From: Dimorphilus gyrociliatus
Lineage: Eukaryota; Annelida; Polychaeta; Dinophilidae
Direction of reading: 5' to 3'
DNA: 64,000 bases
Assembly (NCBI GenBank): GCA_904063045.1
Contig: CAJFCJ010000021.1
Coordinates: 620,001 to 684,000, forward strand
Both the position numbers and the translations under genes were made by a program. Below, one piece after another: positions 1 to 13,459 of the stretch. The notes beneath the pieces were generated by a model. That model had not been told where the DNA came from. It saw nothing but the letters and a program-made list of their open reading frames with translations, and did not search any database. Within the stretch, counting starts at the first letter, position 1; the number at the start of each line of letters is the position of its first letter.

Positions 1-2619
1 ATATTACAAGTGATATCAGCAAAGAATTATTCGGAATCGACACGTGTCATATTACAACTATTAAGATTCCATAATAAACATTATATAGTACATTTAAACT
101 TTTGGAAAGAATACGATCAAGTTATATGCGAAGATTCAATTAAATTAGGTTTTCTAGCTCAAAATTGTTTAACTCCTGGTTTTTCAACATTAATATCTAA
201 TCTATCTAACGTTCAATGCGAAAAAGAGGTTATTATCTTCTGTCTTATTTCCATAATTATAACAGTAATATAATTATTGTAATAATCCATTTAAAAAGAT
301 TCTTACTACGTCGTTAACAAAGGATACTGAACAGCATAGACAAAATTGGAGGTCAGATTATGTGAAAGGTGCAGATATGGAAATTTATGCTAAGAAATTC
401 CCTTCTGCCTTACATAATTATCCTATAACCGAAGCGGTTAAGTAAGAAAGTTGAATATTATATCTTCAAAAATACATCATTTATTCATTCTTACACTATA
501 TACTGTACATTTACTTGTAGATTCTATTATAAAGAAAGGAATATTCTTCTTCTTGGTATTAAAACTATTGAAAATAACGAAGAAGAGATTAAACTAAATC
601 CTAGTTCTAATTATATCATTGATAAAAGTACTACTGGTTTCTTTATTTGTAAATCCGAAAAGGTTTTACGAGAATGTAACAAGTCATTTAAGAAGAGGGA
701 ACTACACCAATCAAGTATATCATTAGGTTAATATCGTTAATATGTTAACTTAGTAAATTATTAACATATTCATTATCACTATCATCTTTTCTCTCTTTCT
801 CAAATAGAAACAATTCAACTTTCTGAATCTTCTCTAAGGTTAGTTTCAATTTTATATACTATACAGTAGACAGTATATACAGTATATGCACGTTACGTCC
901 TCTTTTCACAGTAATCAATGCAATTCGGAAAGTTATGCTGATGAAAATAATCAAATAAGACGTAAATTAGACGCCACAAATAACTTTCATTGGTCAGAGA
1001 GTGTAGATTTCGATACTATTTCATTGGTAAATAAAATATTGTATTTCTAATTTCTAATTAAATTATGTTTCTTTCTTTTTCTTTTAAAAAGACAGACGAA
1101 AATATGATGAGATTTTCAATATTAAAAAACCATATTGTAGTCTGTCTATTCTGCGATGAAAATTCACCTTTGATTGGTCTCTACAATTTCGTACTACCAT
1201 TGAGATCTTCGTCAATTGACTATAAACAACTTTCGAGTATTGTATTCTTGGGTGACGGGTATTACTTAAGAAAAGAATGGCCATTGCTCAAGAATTTTCC
1301 AAAAATATATGTGAAACAGGTCTTCATTAAATTCATTGAAATAAAAATTCATTATTATTACTAATACATCAATATTACGATATTAACAAAGGGTTCACCT
1401 TTAAATCGTAAAGATCTAAGAGCGACAAATGTTGATTCATCAAGAATGTGCGTTGTTTTAAAAAGTCCTAAATGTACAGTCTGCGAGAGAGAGGATGAAG
1501 AAAAATCTTTGGACGATGACGTTATTATTTGTACACAGCTTATTAAGTCAATGGAATTTCACAATCCAGAGGGTATAGAAAAATGTAAAAATTTAACGAA
1601 TAAGCAAAAATTTCAAAGTAGGGAGAATAATTAAAAAGTCATCTCCACTATGTTTTCCCTATATTTTAAACCAAATCCATAGATATTGCGAAAAAGATAA
1701 TGAAAGAATATTTAATTGAAAGATTAAGGTCCAATAGTTTTGCTGATATAGTATTAAAGAGGGAATTGATAATTCATAAACGAAAATCGTCAAATAGAAG
1801 AACAATTAAGGAAGATAAAGGTACATAGTTGAATTCTATCTTTATCTATGCTGTGTTACTTTGTCCTTTAATATTAGAAATATGGAAAAATGTTGAAGAA
1901 AGTGGTCAAAATATTGAAATTGTCAGCGATTTAGGTAACAATCTATATAAACAATATTAAAAATGTATAGTACCATTTCTTATGTACGGTTATAGATTGT
2001 GATAGTAAAGTTCGTCTGCTTAATCTTAACGGCGATGGTGAAGATGATATACCCTTTAGACTATCTCAACCATTCGCTAGTGGAAAAGTTATCACATCAA
2101 ATCTATTAGAATCGCTGCTTTGCTCGGTAGAAATTGAAAAAAAACTAGCAATATCTATTATGAGTATATACAATTAACTATTTTGTATTATTTCTCCACC
2201 AATAGGTCTACTTTAATCCGGATTTATTAAAATTAATAAAATTACTTATATCTGGTACTGTTACTAATGAATGCGAAGAGCTTATTGACGAAGGATTTGG
2301 TATCGCCAAAGGTCTCGAACAAGACGGTGAAACTGAAAATGAAACTAAAGGAAAGTGCACTCTGGTTCAATTGGATTTAGAGAAAGGAGATTTAAATGCT
2401 AAAAATTTGAAATACTACTCTGAATTATTCAACTATTTATACGACAACTATAATATCTTACCAATTGGTGTGTATAGACAAATTGAGAATAGTCAATGTT
2501 ACAAGTCGAAAAGTATACTATCTAACGAAATTATCTCTCGTTACGTAATAACAAACCCAAGTGGAGAATTCGTATTGAATAGGAATGACTATGTAATAAG
2601 AAAAGTTTTCTCTCTTTGA
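1..2619 (+). CDS. BK/SLO calcium-activated potassium channel, C-terminal part (5' end outside window)
   Basis: Cytosolic gating-ring half of a large-conductance calcium- and voltage-gated potassium channel; the membrane core lies upstream of the window. I read 11 exons with consistent phase: 1-228, 323-441, 521-726, 808-838, 912-1026, 1092-1319, 1392-1617, 1683-1820, 1878-1934, 1996-2126 and 2206-2619, giving about 630 residues. Family landmarks in order are the end of RCK1 (ISAKNYSESTRVILQLL, then KLGFLAQNCLTPG), the start of RCK2 (HIVVCLFCDENSPLIGLYN), LRATNVDSSRMCVVL, the calcium-bowl region (exon 1996-2126, with QPFASGKV) and the end motif RYVITNPSGEF. The usual run of aspartates in the bowl is thinned to NGDGEDD. 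The protein ends soon after RCK2 and lacks the long Ser-rich tail of vertebrate SLO1. It could be SLO1 or a divergent SLO3-like paralogue, so I give no symbol. Confidence 0.9.
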
Positions 2620-3052
2620 CGTTTACAAAAAATATATATTTTATCTTTTTATTCATAGATATTTTGTCTTCTGCCGTTGCATTCAAGTATTGAGGCTCAT
2701 ATCTTTAAGAATTCCGTATTGTGCGCATAGGGTGATGATGTGCCTGTTTTATTCTCGTGAATTTAATATCATAGTACTCGTGAGCTGCAAATGAAATATT
2801 TCAATACAAAAATACACTTTCGTTTGTAAAAAGTCTTTTGAAAACAAGTAAAGTAGTCTTTAGCTATAATATTTTATGAGTTTCAATACATATAACACTG
2901 CTTTAGAAAGCAGGGTCCTTTAAAACCCCAACCTAGTTACACGCGAAAACTATTGTTGATGGAGCAGTTAGTCTAACTGGATAGAATAGTTAATATTCTA
3001 TAATCAAAATAGTAAATTTAATGATTTAAATTAATATATTCCGTAGGGAATT
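2620..3052. other. Intergenic spacer between the BK channel and ABC transporter genes
   Basis: A+T-rich spacer of about 430 bases holding the 3' UTR of the channel gene and the promoter of the transporter gene. I see no further coding exon, RNA gene or repeat in it. Confidence 0.5.
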
Positions 3053-6000
3053 ATGGGGAATATTAAAGATGAAAAAATACCTTTAAAAAATTGTAAGTAA
3101 AGTAAAAATATTGATATTAATACAGGTAATTTTAATATTTCTTATTTAAAAAGCATTTTACTCTCATGAGAGTAAAACTAAAGAAGAAAAGGATAAAAAT
3201 TCAAGAAGAGAAGAAGATTTATCCTGTTTTTCTAAAACTTTTCTTTGGTATGTACACTGTGATTAGTAGATAACAGCCTATGTTTAAATATTTAGAATGA
3301 GTTATTTATTGAAAATATCTTAGTAGTGTACGTTAATGTATTCGAATATAGTAGATTATTATTCAAATAAGTGTTGGCTATTAACTTATGACTAATAATT
3401 TTATTAGCTGGGCTAATGATATCTTTCGAGCCGGATATAAAGGAAACCTTGAAAAATACGATAAATTTTATTCTTGTGATAGAGAAGAATGTGAAGATAT
3501 TAGGAATAGGTAAGAAACAAACAAACAAATTATTTATGACGTAACACTTTCATATTTAATATTTGTGTCGCAGGATTAATGTTGAAACTTTAAGAATTTC
3601 AACATTTAGAGCAGTCTGTCATGTACTATATTCTCAAAAACTACTTCTCCTCGGTACAATATCTGCTCTTTTCATATCGGAAATGCTAAAATTTGTTATT
3701 ATAATTCAAATGAAATTGCTGTTCAACTCCTTTGAAATACATAACACTTTAAGCACAACAAAAATTTATGTCACAGCCGTTTCGTTACCATTCGTCATTT
3801 ATTTATTGCTTAAATTGAATGGAATTTCGTTTTACTATCAAACTAGGCTACAAGCTAGAGTTAGAAGTGGATTTTGTTTATTAATTTACGAAAAAGTAAG
3901 ATATTTATTATAATAGAATTGTTATTCATTAATTTATCCTTTGTTAAGATATTAAAAATACCTACTCATATTCTTCAAGATTTATCTGTTGGAAAAATTG
4001 TCAATTTGCTATCAACGGACGTTGAAACATTTGTTAACAACGATGTAATCCTTTACATATTTATAGGACCTTTTCAAATTTTCTTTGCACAACTGCTATT
4101 ACTAAAAATATTTGGACATATTGCTCTGCTATATCTGCCATTAATGATATTTTTCATGACTCTAAATTCATTCCCGGCATTTATTGAAGGAAATTTAAGG
4201 AAGCAAGTGGCTGAAAGAACAGATAAGAGAGTAACTTTAATGAATGAATTGATAAATGGAATCAAAATAGTAAAGATGTATGTTTGGGAGGAAAGTTTTA
4301 TAAACATGATTGCAAAATTAAGAAAAAATGAAATGAATATTTATATTATAACTTTTACTTTGAAAAGCTTCAGATACGCATTAAGCCATACCTCCACTGG
4401 TATAATACTATTGATCATATTTACTATATTCGGAGAGAGTAACCAATCTCAACCTCTTCATTTATCATCTTCGTATGCTGCCATAGCTCTACTTACAGAT
4501 ACGGGTCAGTCTCTCTTTAACTTCTCGACAGAAGGTATTGCTCAGTTAAAAACTATGCAAAAGAGTGTAGTGAGAATTCTGGTACGTTTAACATATTTAA
4601 CAAAAGATTTATGTTACATAACAAATAACTGAAGAATTTTTGTTTTTTAAAAAACAAAACAGGACTTCATTAATAATCCAGAAGTCGTAAATGAACTTGT
4701 CAAATACAAGAAGAATTATGATGTCAATACACTTTCTATTGATAAGATTACATCATACTGGAACAAGTCCATGGATTTAAAATGCGTTGAAAATATTAGT
4801 ATAAGCTTAGAGCGAGGTGAAAAGCTCTTTGTCGTTGGTGCAGTAGGCAGTGGAAAGACTGGTTTACTACTTTCAATTATCGGTGAACTACACGGTACTG
4901 GTACAAACGAATTCAGGAAAAAGTTTTCGTTTAGCTATTTTTCTCAAGAATCGTGGATATTTAATGGAACCATTAAAGAAAATATATTATTCCATTCAAC
5001 ATTCGAAGAATGTAAATATAATAGGATTCTCGAAGTATGCGCATTAAAGAAGGATTTAGAGATTTTCCCTGCAGGCGACACTACTTTAGTAGGAGAGAAA
5101 GGTCTAATGTTGAGCGGAGGACAAAAAGCAAGAATCGCTCTTGCTAGATGTCTTTATAAAGATTCTGACGTTTATCTACTGGATGATCCGTTAAGCGCCG
5201 TTGATAATAAAGTTAGAGATCACATCTTTTACAAATGCATAAGTGAATATCTAAAAGATAAAATTGTCATTCTCGTTACGCATCATCCAGATTATATGAA
5301 AGATAGGGAAAAGCTTGTAATAATGGAGAAAGGTAAAGCTGGTTTTTATGGTACTTATGAAAGTTATAAAAAGGAGGGATGTTATAGTAATCTTGTTAAA
5401 TCAAGGAATGATGATAATAACAACAATAATAACAATAATGTAATATATGCAAATGAAATTGATTTGGGATTACCAAAATATGAAGCAGTGGATAAAAAAA
5501 GTTCGGGTAGAATTTCTTGGAGTGTTTATAAAAGTTATATACTTTCTGGTAAAGTATGGGCACTCTTCCTTTCGTTGGGCATAGCTTGTGTTCATATAAC
5601 GCTTACGCTATACTCCAATTATGTATTAGCTTCAATCTATAAACCAATTATAAGTACAAATAGTAATATTACACTCAATGAAACAATACCCTCTTTGCAT
5701 AAGACAGTTTCCGAAAAAAAGTCTCTAATAACATATTGTATTGCTATAGTTCTGATATTTTGCCTGGAAATTTTAAACAAGATCTTCTTATATATCTTTT
5801 GCTTCTCAGCCAGTTACAATATTCATAATAAACTCTTCTCAAAAGTTATTAGAGCAAAAATGGAATTTTTTGATAAAACTCCATCCGGCAATATATTGAA
5901 TAGATTTTCAAGAGACTTGTGCTTTATCGATTTTGTTATAACTAATTCTATAAGAAGAATCTTGACAGTGAGTTTATATCTCTTATCAGGAATTGTTACC

Positions 6001-7399
6001 TGTTTATTAGCTCTACCTTGGTTAATTATTCCAACTATTATAGTACTACTTTCTATTATATTTTTATTTAATTATTCAATACCTACAATAAGAGATATGA
6101 GAAGATTGGAGGCGGCTAAAAGGAGTCCATTTTATTCTCACGTTTCAGAAACTATTAGCGGTTTAAAAGTTATAAGAAGCTTACAAAAGAGCAAAAAATT
6201 CAGGAGAATATGTGTGCAACACTTGAATAATCATTCAAAAACGTGGTTGACTCTTTTAACCGTTATGAGATGGTTTGGATACAAAGTTAATAAAATGGTA
6301 GCAATCTTTATGCTATCAATAGTTGTTCCGTGCGTTGCTGAGAGAAAGCATATAAATATTAACCTATTTGCCGTAGGTGTCATTCAAATTATAGGACTAG
6401 CTGAACTATTTGAATATCTCTTCAGAGTGTTTGTTGAACTTGAAAATGCGGTTTGTATTCAATTCTCCCTTATCTATTCCCTCTCCTATTTAATCTATTT
6501 TTACGTTAACTTTTATAGATGACCTCTCTCGAAAGGATAAACGAATATTCGAATTTGAGTACTGAAGATCCCTTCAGTAACACTGCAAAATTACCAGATG
6601 AATGGCCTGAAACAGGTAATTTAGAAGTAAAGGATCTTTCGTTGAAGTACACTGGCAACAATTATCATTCATTGAAGAGCATAGAGATATCATTTAAAGA
6701 TGGCGAAAAGGTAAAAACTAGGGCAAAGAAATAAAATTCATTTATATTTTCTAATCATAAATCTTCTTTCAGACGGGTATTATAGGAAGAACTGGAGCTG
6801 GTAAAAGCTCAATTTTAGCGGCTCTCTTCAGGCTGCAGGAACCTGAAGGGAGTATTTTACTCGACCATATCGATTTGACCAAAATTGCCCTGAATCAGGC
6901 AAGGAAAGTACTTGGTGTTATACCACAAGATCCGGTTATCTTTATAGGAAACATCAGAAACAATCTAGATCCGTTTAATATATTTTCAGACGATCTTATT
7001 TGGGAAGTTTTAAGGAAGACTCAGCTATACGATAAATTTAATAATTGTAGCGAAAAGCTTGACTTTCCCATTGCAGAAAATGGAAATAATTTAAGTGTTG
7101 GTGAAAAACAGTTAATCTGTCTAGGAAGAGCTCTACTAAGAAATCCAAAAGTTCTTGTTATGGACGAAGCAACTGCAAGCATAGACAAGCAAACCGATGA
7201 TCTAATACAACGTATAATAATGGATAACTTTAAAGAATGTACGAAAATTGTTATAGCACATCGTTTGGATACTGTATCTGATTCGGATAAAATAGTTGTC
7301 CTTGACACAGGTGAAATAGTTGAGATTGGTAAGCCTCAGGATGTTTTTAGTAAGATTAACGGAACATTTATGAAAAATATTAACGATTATTTAAAATAA
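3053..7399 (+). CDS. ABC transporter, subfamily C (MRP4/ABCC4-like)
   Basis: Full ABCC exporter for organic anions at a cell membrane. Eight exons join in phase: 3053-3092, 3154-3247, 3408-3509, 3574-3895, 3949-4581, 4663-6450, 6519-6710 and 6773-7399, giving 1,265 residues against about 1,325 in human ABCC4. The short N-terminus carries the ABCC elbow (WANDIFRAGYKGNLE), with no extra TMD0. TMD1 follows, then NBD1 with Walker A GAVGSGKT, signature LSGGQKARIALAR and Walker B LLDDPLSAVD. After a linker with an Asn run come TMD2 and the junction MTSLERINEYS. NBD2 has GRTGAGKSS, signature LSVGEKQLICLGRA and Walker B VMDEATASID. The aspartate after Walker B in NBD1 and glutamate in NBD2 are the usual ABCC asymmetry, so only site 2 should be fully catalytic. 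ABCC4 is the closest family by layout and the MTSLER junction; orthology is inferred. Confidence 0.92.
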
Positions 7400-7459
7400 T
7401 CAGTTTTGAATGAATTGTTATATGAAAACTTTACAAATTTTACAATACAAGTAAATTAA

Positions 7460-7478
7460 CCAACAGATGGCGGTGTCA
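7460..7478 (+). promoter_or_regulatory. CTCF-like motif, forward orientation
   Basis: CCAACAGATGGCGGTGTCA resembles the core of the conserved bilaterian CTCF site (CCAnnAGRKGGCGC). It lies about 60 bases past the transporter stop codon, so it may fall within that gene's 3' UTR. The match is by eye only. Confidence 0.35.
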
Positions 7479-7931
7479 GTTTTAAGAGTCCAAAGGAAAA
7501 AAAATAAAAGACTAATGTAATACGCGCACACAATCCGAAATTAAGCCTACGGGAATGGAGCGTGCGTCTCCTTATTATTTTGTGAAAATTTCTAGTCCGA
7601 CGCTTTTCGCGATAATTTAACGTTTACGTGACGTTACGTTCTCAAAAATTTCTGAATAGCGTGAGGGACACTAATTCTGAAGTCACGAGTTGGTTAATTT
7701 TTCTGAGTGAATGAAATATGTAAAAGACAAAAAAAGGCGAATATTATTACTCATTCGCAAAGAACTCACTATTTCTCTTCCTCTCTCACTCTTTCTTGAA
7801 TGTTGTTTTTACCTTTCCTTTCTTAGTCTGTTCAGCTTGATTTAACATTTCTTTAGGCAAAGAAGAAACTTACCAATTATGAATAGAATTTATAATAAAG
7901 ATGGTATTTTTCATTTTTCATAATTTATTTT

Positions 7932-7995
7932 TATCTATCTATCTATCTATCCAGCCATCAATCTATCATTCATTTATCTTCATTCTTACTTTCTA

Positions 7996-8038
<43 letters not shown>

Positions 8039-8045
8039 TCTCTCT

Positions 8046-8078
<33 letters not shown>
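7932..8078. repeat. Compound microsatellite (ATCT)n, (CT)n, (AC)n
   Basis: Tetranucleotide ATCT repeat (7932-7950), a long CT tract (about 7995-8045) and an AC tract (8050-8078) in succession. An open frame running through it encodes only Leu/Ser and Thr/His repeats and is not a gene. Confidence 0.95.
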
Positions 8079-8430
8079 TTACATACACATCCTCCCTATC
8101 TCTTCCTATCTCTTCCCCTTTTTTTACATTGATGAATATTAAGGCAAACGAAATTTTAGGCTGTTAGTCATTATGCAACATAAAACACAATGTATAAAAA
8201 TACAACTCTGTATGGAACTACCGTTACCAAAAGGCGTCATACGGCGTCACGAAATAAACTTTTCATTTAGTCACGATTTGATTTAGGTGTGCAAGAAAAA
8301 TTGATTAATTAAAGTTTTACCATCTTTCCCTTATAATAGTTTGTCATTTAAACTTATTTGTTTGTCAATATATGTATACATTTTCTAATATATGTGTAAA
8401 GAGAGATAGAGATAGAGAGAGAAATGGTGA

Positions 8431-8465
8431 ATATACAATATATATATATATAAATATATATATAC
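8431..8465. repeat. (TA)n microsatellite with flanking CTGTA
   Basis: TA-rich tract followed directly by TATACTGTATG, one of the recurrent TACWGTA motifs of this window. Confidence 0.85.
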
Positions 8466-10177
8466 TGTATGTATAAGACAGAAGACTATCTCGGAAAAGA
8501 AAGCCTTTCTCGTGTAGACTTGAGAACGTTAGGAAAACAATTAATTTATGCAGTAAGCGTCCAGTAACGGAAAACATTATACTGAGACCCCATGGCTAAA
8601 GAGTATCATTGCAAAAGTTGTAGTAAGATTGCTATGATAGGTTGCACTGCTCATTGTATAAACATTTTTTTGAAAGAGATAATTGATAATGAAAGACTGT
8701 GAGTCATATAATATTAAAAAAGGCAGGGAGAAGCAGCGGAGGGATTTATTAGACATAGTAAAAAACCTTTAGAACATAAATTATACGAGAGATATATAAG
8801 ATAGGACGAAAAATCACATTGAAAAGTCCCAAATAAAGTTGAAGATTATTAAATTATAAAGAGAAAGTTGATTAACTTTTTCCTCTTTTCATTAGGAATA
8901 TTTCAAAGAGAAAGAGAGAGAGAGATAGAGATAGAGGCCACGAAATTAAACAAAATAGATACTATCCAGAAGGGATAGTTGAGAACAATTAAAGGGGAAG
9001 ATGTGGGCAAGTAGAGAGCAGATCTGCACTGCAAAGAGAAGTAGAGAACAAATTTTAGAAAAAGTGCTGGATGATGGGAAAGCTGATAGATTATGCGTTA
9101 AATTGCTATAATACTTATAATATACTTCAAAGGATAAGAAAAGGGATAGAGGGAAGAGTGGACAAAGTTAGGGATGGGAAGAGGCGAAAAAGTGGTATGA
9201 AGTGGGGAGGTTGGTGGATGGTTGGAAATGAAAAGACTAGATAGTAAATTCTTTTGTTAGCTATTTCAAATGAATTTCGTTTTCTTTTATTCGCTTTAAA
9301 TAATATATACGACCGAATATAATTAGGTTAATTCGGCCTCAACCCCGAAAACATCAGACGATGAATTTCATTGCCTTCACCATCCAATTTCTTTTATATA
9401 TATATATGATTCTATACGTGTATCAGCAAACATTTGTAGTGTATGTTTTATTATTACGTATCTCTTTATGTTTATTCTTTTTTTATTATTTATTTCAAGT
9501 TTAAATTATCAACTTAATATTTATTTCTACAGCGTCGCGTTCGATCGATCAATTAATTAAGGTGTCTACAGAGAAATTGCCTTCAGATTACCATGCACGA
9601 CTTATCAACACCAAATTTTTAGCATGTTATGTAATAAAGAGTCACGGTTTACCCCACACGGAGATAAATAGTGGAAATAATTACTATTATCATCATTGTC
9701 TGTCTTACGAAGTTTTATGTGACATTCCTCTGTCCCTCCTCATCCTCTCCCATTTCCCTCCGCCTCCGCCCATCTCTTCCTCTTCCTATTTCCACCCTTG
9801 GCCATCCTTATATTCTATGTTTGTAATATGTCCCATTTTATTGCCACTCTGCCCTTCCCCTCCCCTAGTTTTACTACTATAAAACTGTATAAATATGTAC
9901 AGATTATTCAACATGAAAGTTTTATATAATTATATATGTTTATGTTTATACATGAAATGTTTGTAAACAAATAACGCGCTTTGTGTGCGTGGAATGTATA
10001 CTGGGAGACGTTGCGCATATAGAATCCCTCTTTACGAAGTAGCTCTTGAATGTTTTTATATAAAGACTCTATATAAGAGCCAGACAGGAAGTGCTAGTTT
10101 GTTGGTATGTCAGCAGTGTAAACTGCCAAACAAAAAACAATCGAATCCCCAGTTTTTTAAATGAGATAAACGCTAGT

Positions 10178-10191
10178 GGCGACATCTCTAG
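10178..10191 (-). promoter_or_regulatory. CTCF-like motif, reverse orientation, weak
   Basis: GGCGACATCTCTAG reads on the minus strand as a CTCF-like core (AGATGTCGCC) with one departure from AGATGGCGC. Functional status is unknown. Confidence 0.2.
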
Positions 10192-10458
10192 CCCACTTTT
10201 TTTCTTCCTTTTCTTCTTCGTCTTTCTCTGTTTATATATACAAGTTATATAAAGGATATCAGTAACCTAATGGGGATTTATGGGCGTTTTTCGGGCACGC
10301 TAAGGGATTTACTTACTTTTTTCGTTACCCCTATTTAGCACAGCTTTACTTTTCCAAGAAAGCGAAGAAATAAATGAGCTACTGTTGTATTGTGCTTTTT
10401 AATTCTGGAAATAGCCATAGCTTAGGCCTATTTATTAATTTTTTTTGTTTAATATTAG

Positions 10459-10490
10459 ATATATATATATATATATATATACTGTATAAA
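10459..10490. repeat. (TA)n microsatellite ending in ACTGTATA
   Basis: Perfect AT dinucleotide tract ending in ACTGTATAAA, followed by GA-rich simple sequence to about 10610. Confidence 0.9.
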
Positions 10491-11746
10491 TGGAGAGAGA
10501 AAAGGAAAAATATATATATATTAGTATATATAAAGATATAAGGAGGGAAGGAAGAAGATAAGAATAAAGGATGAGAGAGAGGATAGATAGATAGAGAGAG
10601 AGAGAGAGAAGAGTTTGATAAAAGTTTATTCTCTTTAAAAAGTCATATAGACAGCATATATATTACTTTTCTGTCAGTGAAAGAATAGAGAAAGTATACA
10701 CTGTTAAAAATAAATAGAATTTACCTTTAACAGGTTAGTTAATCCTCTGTGGATTAACCCACTATAAATCTGAATGTCTATAATCGCTAAGACAATAGAT
10801 TGTACAACAGAAAAAGTATAGGCTATAAGTAATGGTAATAAAATGAAGTGAAGTGAATAACTTTAGAGTGAAACAATTATAGAAAAAGTCTATAAAATAT
10901 TAAATTTCCAATATAGGGAAGAGAAATAAGAAAGAAAAACTATCAATTCTTGCGGTCATTTAGCCAATTTCAAGTGGACGCTTATTCCGCATCGGCCGTC
11001 CCAATATGAATAATGCAATTACAATTTAGCTTACATAACAAGTAGTCCCTAGAGGTGCGTCCTAGCCGATGGGCATGCTGGAATCAAATTGTGGCGTGAT
11101 GCCCGCTACGAGGGTTATCTGTTTTACTCGGGCAAAAATTTCCTCTCTCCATACCTACTAAAAATTCTTTATAAACTTTTACAAGATTATCTCTAGTTTC
11201 CTTTTCATTCTTAATCTCTTTTAATTCTTTTATCAGTTAAGTTTCTAATATATACAGTATACTTTTACTTTCTTCTCTCTTATCAATTAATACTTCTTTT
11301 CTATAAATTTTCATAGTTTATACTAATAAAGAGGAAATATTTGGGGAAAATAACAAAGAAGTCATTGGGATGAATAGACTATAAAGGAATTTAGTATTCT
11401 TTGTGCAAAGTATCCTGCTCTTCGGCATACGAAAGGTTAGGGAGCGTTCCCTTCTTCTATGCAGTCAATGTCGATACGATCGCAACAATTTATACCGTGT
11501 TGCCTCCGGGCTTTAAGGATTTAGAAAATTTTCCTAGTTTCTAACCAAAATTACCCTGTTTATAAACGAACAGCTTTAAACGATCATATCGTCATATAAT
11601 ATTTCTTTTTACTTTTTTCCCTACCCTTTTCCTTAATTCTTACCTTATTATCCATTCGAATATTAAGGTAACCCTTGTAAATTTTAATTATATTTCATAT
11701 TACAAAAGGCTAATTAACGGTGAACAGACGAAAAGGTAGAAGAAAA

Positions 11747-11787
11747 GGAGGAGGAGGAGGAGGAGGAGAAGGAGGATGAGGGAGGAG
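11747..11787. repeat. (GGA)n purine tract
   Basis: Strand-asymmetric GGA/GAA trinucleotide repeat of about 40 bases, immediately upstream of an octamer-like ATTTGCAT. Confidence 0.85.
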
Positions 11788-12399
11788 TTTTACATTAATT
11801 TGCATATTCAAAGCGAATAATTAAAAAGTTGAAATTTATGTAAAAATAGTTAACGTTTTTTAGACAAATCTATATGCATTTACATGAGTATAAACATATA
11901 TGTATAAAGAAGCAAAAGACACGTAGACATACACAACCGCAATGCATACACACGCAAATAGATGGAAAAAATATAAGAAAACTGAATGTATTGTAATAGG
12001 AAGGAAGGAAGTTGAATTAATAATTATATAGAAAAAAAATGAAGAGATGTGGCAGTTCTCAACATTCGAACAAGATATAATTTCATTCTCAATTAAAGGA
12101 AAAAAGGGAGAAAATTGATCTTTTACATTAAGATAGAATGGGAAACGGACTACAGTGTAGAATATATACGTAATAATTAGGCATACGTGACAACAATTCT
12201 AAAATATCACGCATCCGAAAGTTGCTAATGAATGGAATATATAAATAGGGAAAGATCGTCGGCCTGGTCTCTGATGTAAGGTATCCGAATACGTTGAAAA
12301 TAATTAACTATAAAGGATAGGGAGGCGTTCCTACGAACTCGACAAACCCCTTGGGTTTTTTTTTAGTTTCAATCCAAGACGACAGAGCGAAAAGAAAGA

Positions 12400-12791
12400 A
12401 AAACGCCGTCGAAAAGACGCTAATCGGATAGATTGCACGCTGCTTTCCAACGTCTGTCATCTCCCGTTGAGCGGCCGTTTCTCTTTTTAACACAGCACTC
12501 CGTGATACGGACGTCGGCATTGCTAGTTTCGGTAGCCGGCTTCAAAAAGTGACGGGGCAGAGACAGAGGGGTTGAAAATAAAAGAGGAAGGGTTGAGAGC
12601 GGGGTGGGGGAAAAAAGCACCTTTTCATCCGGTCACGTTTCGTAGGCAAACTGTCCTCGCCTCGCCGTTCGTGACGTTCTTTTCAGCGTGCGTGATCGGT
12701 AAATGAAAGAAGTCGGAGCGTGCGTGATTGATGAATATAGAATATATGCGTGCTGTATTTCGAGTCACGCACTCACAACTTTACCGCCGCC

Positions 12792-12822
<31 letters not shown>

Positions 12823-13459
12823 GGCTCTCTTTGGCTCTTTTTTTACTCTTTTACTATTTAAATTCCGCCTCCCCGGAATCATAATCAATGTATAATTTCT
12901 TAACTTTTCACTTTTGAAAGAGAGTTTAGAAGAGAAGAAATGCAAACCTTTCAAATGTTTCCAGACTATTTCATGGCAATTTTTAATCAGAGACTTTTTT
13001 ATCGACCATGCTTAGCTCTAAGGGAAAAAAAAGCTAGATCGCGATGACCGTTTCTACCCCGTAACCATTACCTCCTGCGGCGAAAAAAATAGACTGGTCA
13101 AAAGCTTTGCGAACGGGGGAAAAGCAATCTAGTCCCTTTTCTCTCGTTTACCCTACAGCAAAACTATTTTCGTCCTATGAACAATAAAAGATAACAAGTA
13201 AAAACCCCCCATCCCCTCCCAACCCCCTCTCCCCTCAGTCCGTTTCCCCTCTAGCCTTTAACCTCTTCCCTCCAGTGCTCTCCGTCTCTCTCTCTCTCTG
13301 TTTCTTTCTCTCTCTCTCTCTCTCTCTCCACCCCTTTGCCGTTCTGTTTGCGTCCCCCTCAAACCATTTCTACGTCGTCCCCTCATCTTCTCTAACTCGT
13401 TTTGCTCGGTGCGCATGCGCGTACGAATCTTTTGCCATCACTCCAAGTTATTCAAGAGC
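12400..13459 (+). promoter_or_regulatory. CpG-rich presumed promoter and 5' UTR of IRF2BP
   Basis: Compared with the surrounding A+T-rich DNA this kilobase is clearly richer in G+C and CpG (for example 12410-12550, 12640-12790, 13040-13110). It ends at the IRF2BP start codon. It also contains two CT microsatellites (12796-12822 and 13284-13328) and a pyrimidine-rich stretch at 13205-13280. No TATA box is obvious. Promoter identity is inferred from position and composition. Confidence 0.45.

Larger units (their letters stand above)
7400..12399. other. Gene-poor region upstream of IRF2BP
   Basis: About 5 kb with no supportable coding exon. It holds a possible poly(A) signal of the ABC transporter (AATAAA at 7503-7508), a CTCF-like motif, several microsatellites, an octamer ATTTGCAT at 11798-11805, and two similar GC-richer motifs (AGGGAG then CGTTCC) at 11432-11450 and 12312-12331. 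Open frames here lie in pyrimidine-rich or low-complexity DNA. It is probably regulatory and untranslated DNA of the IRF2BP gene. Confidence 0.5.

Noticed and set aside
7901-8167. 88-codon open frame with Thr-His repeats
   Set aside because: It is the translation of the ATCT/CT/AC microsatellite, with no domain or splice partner.
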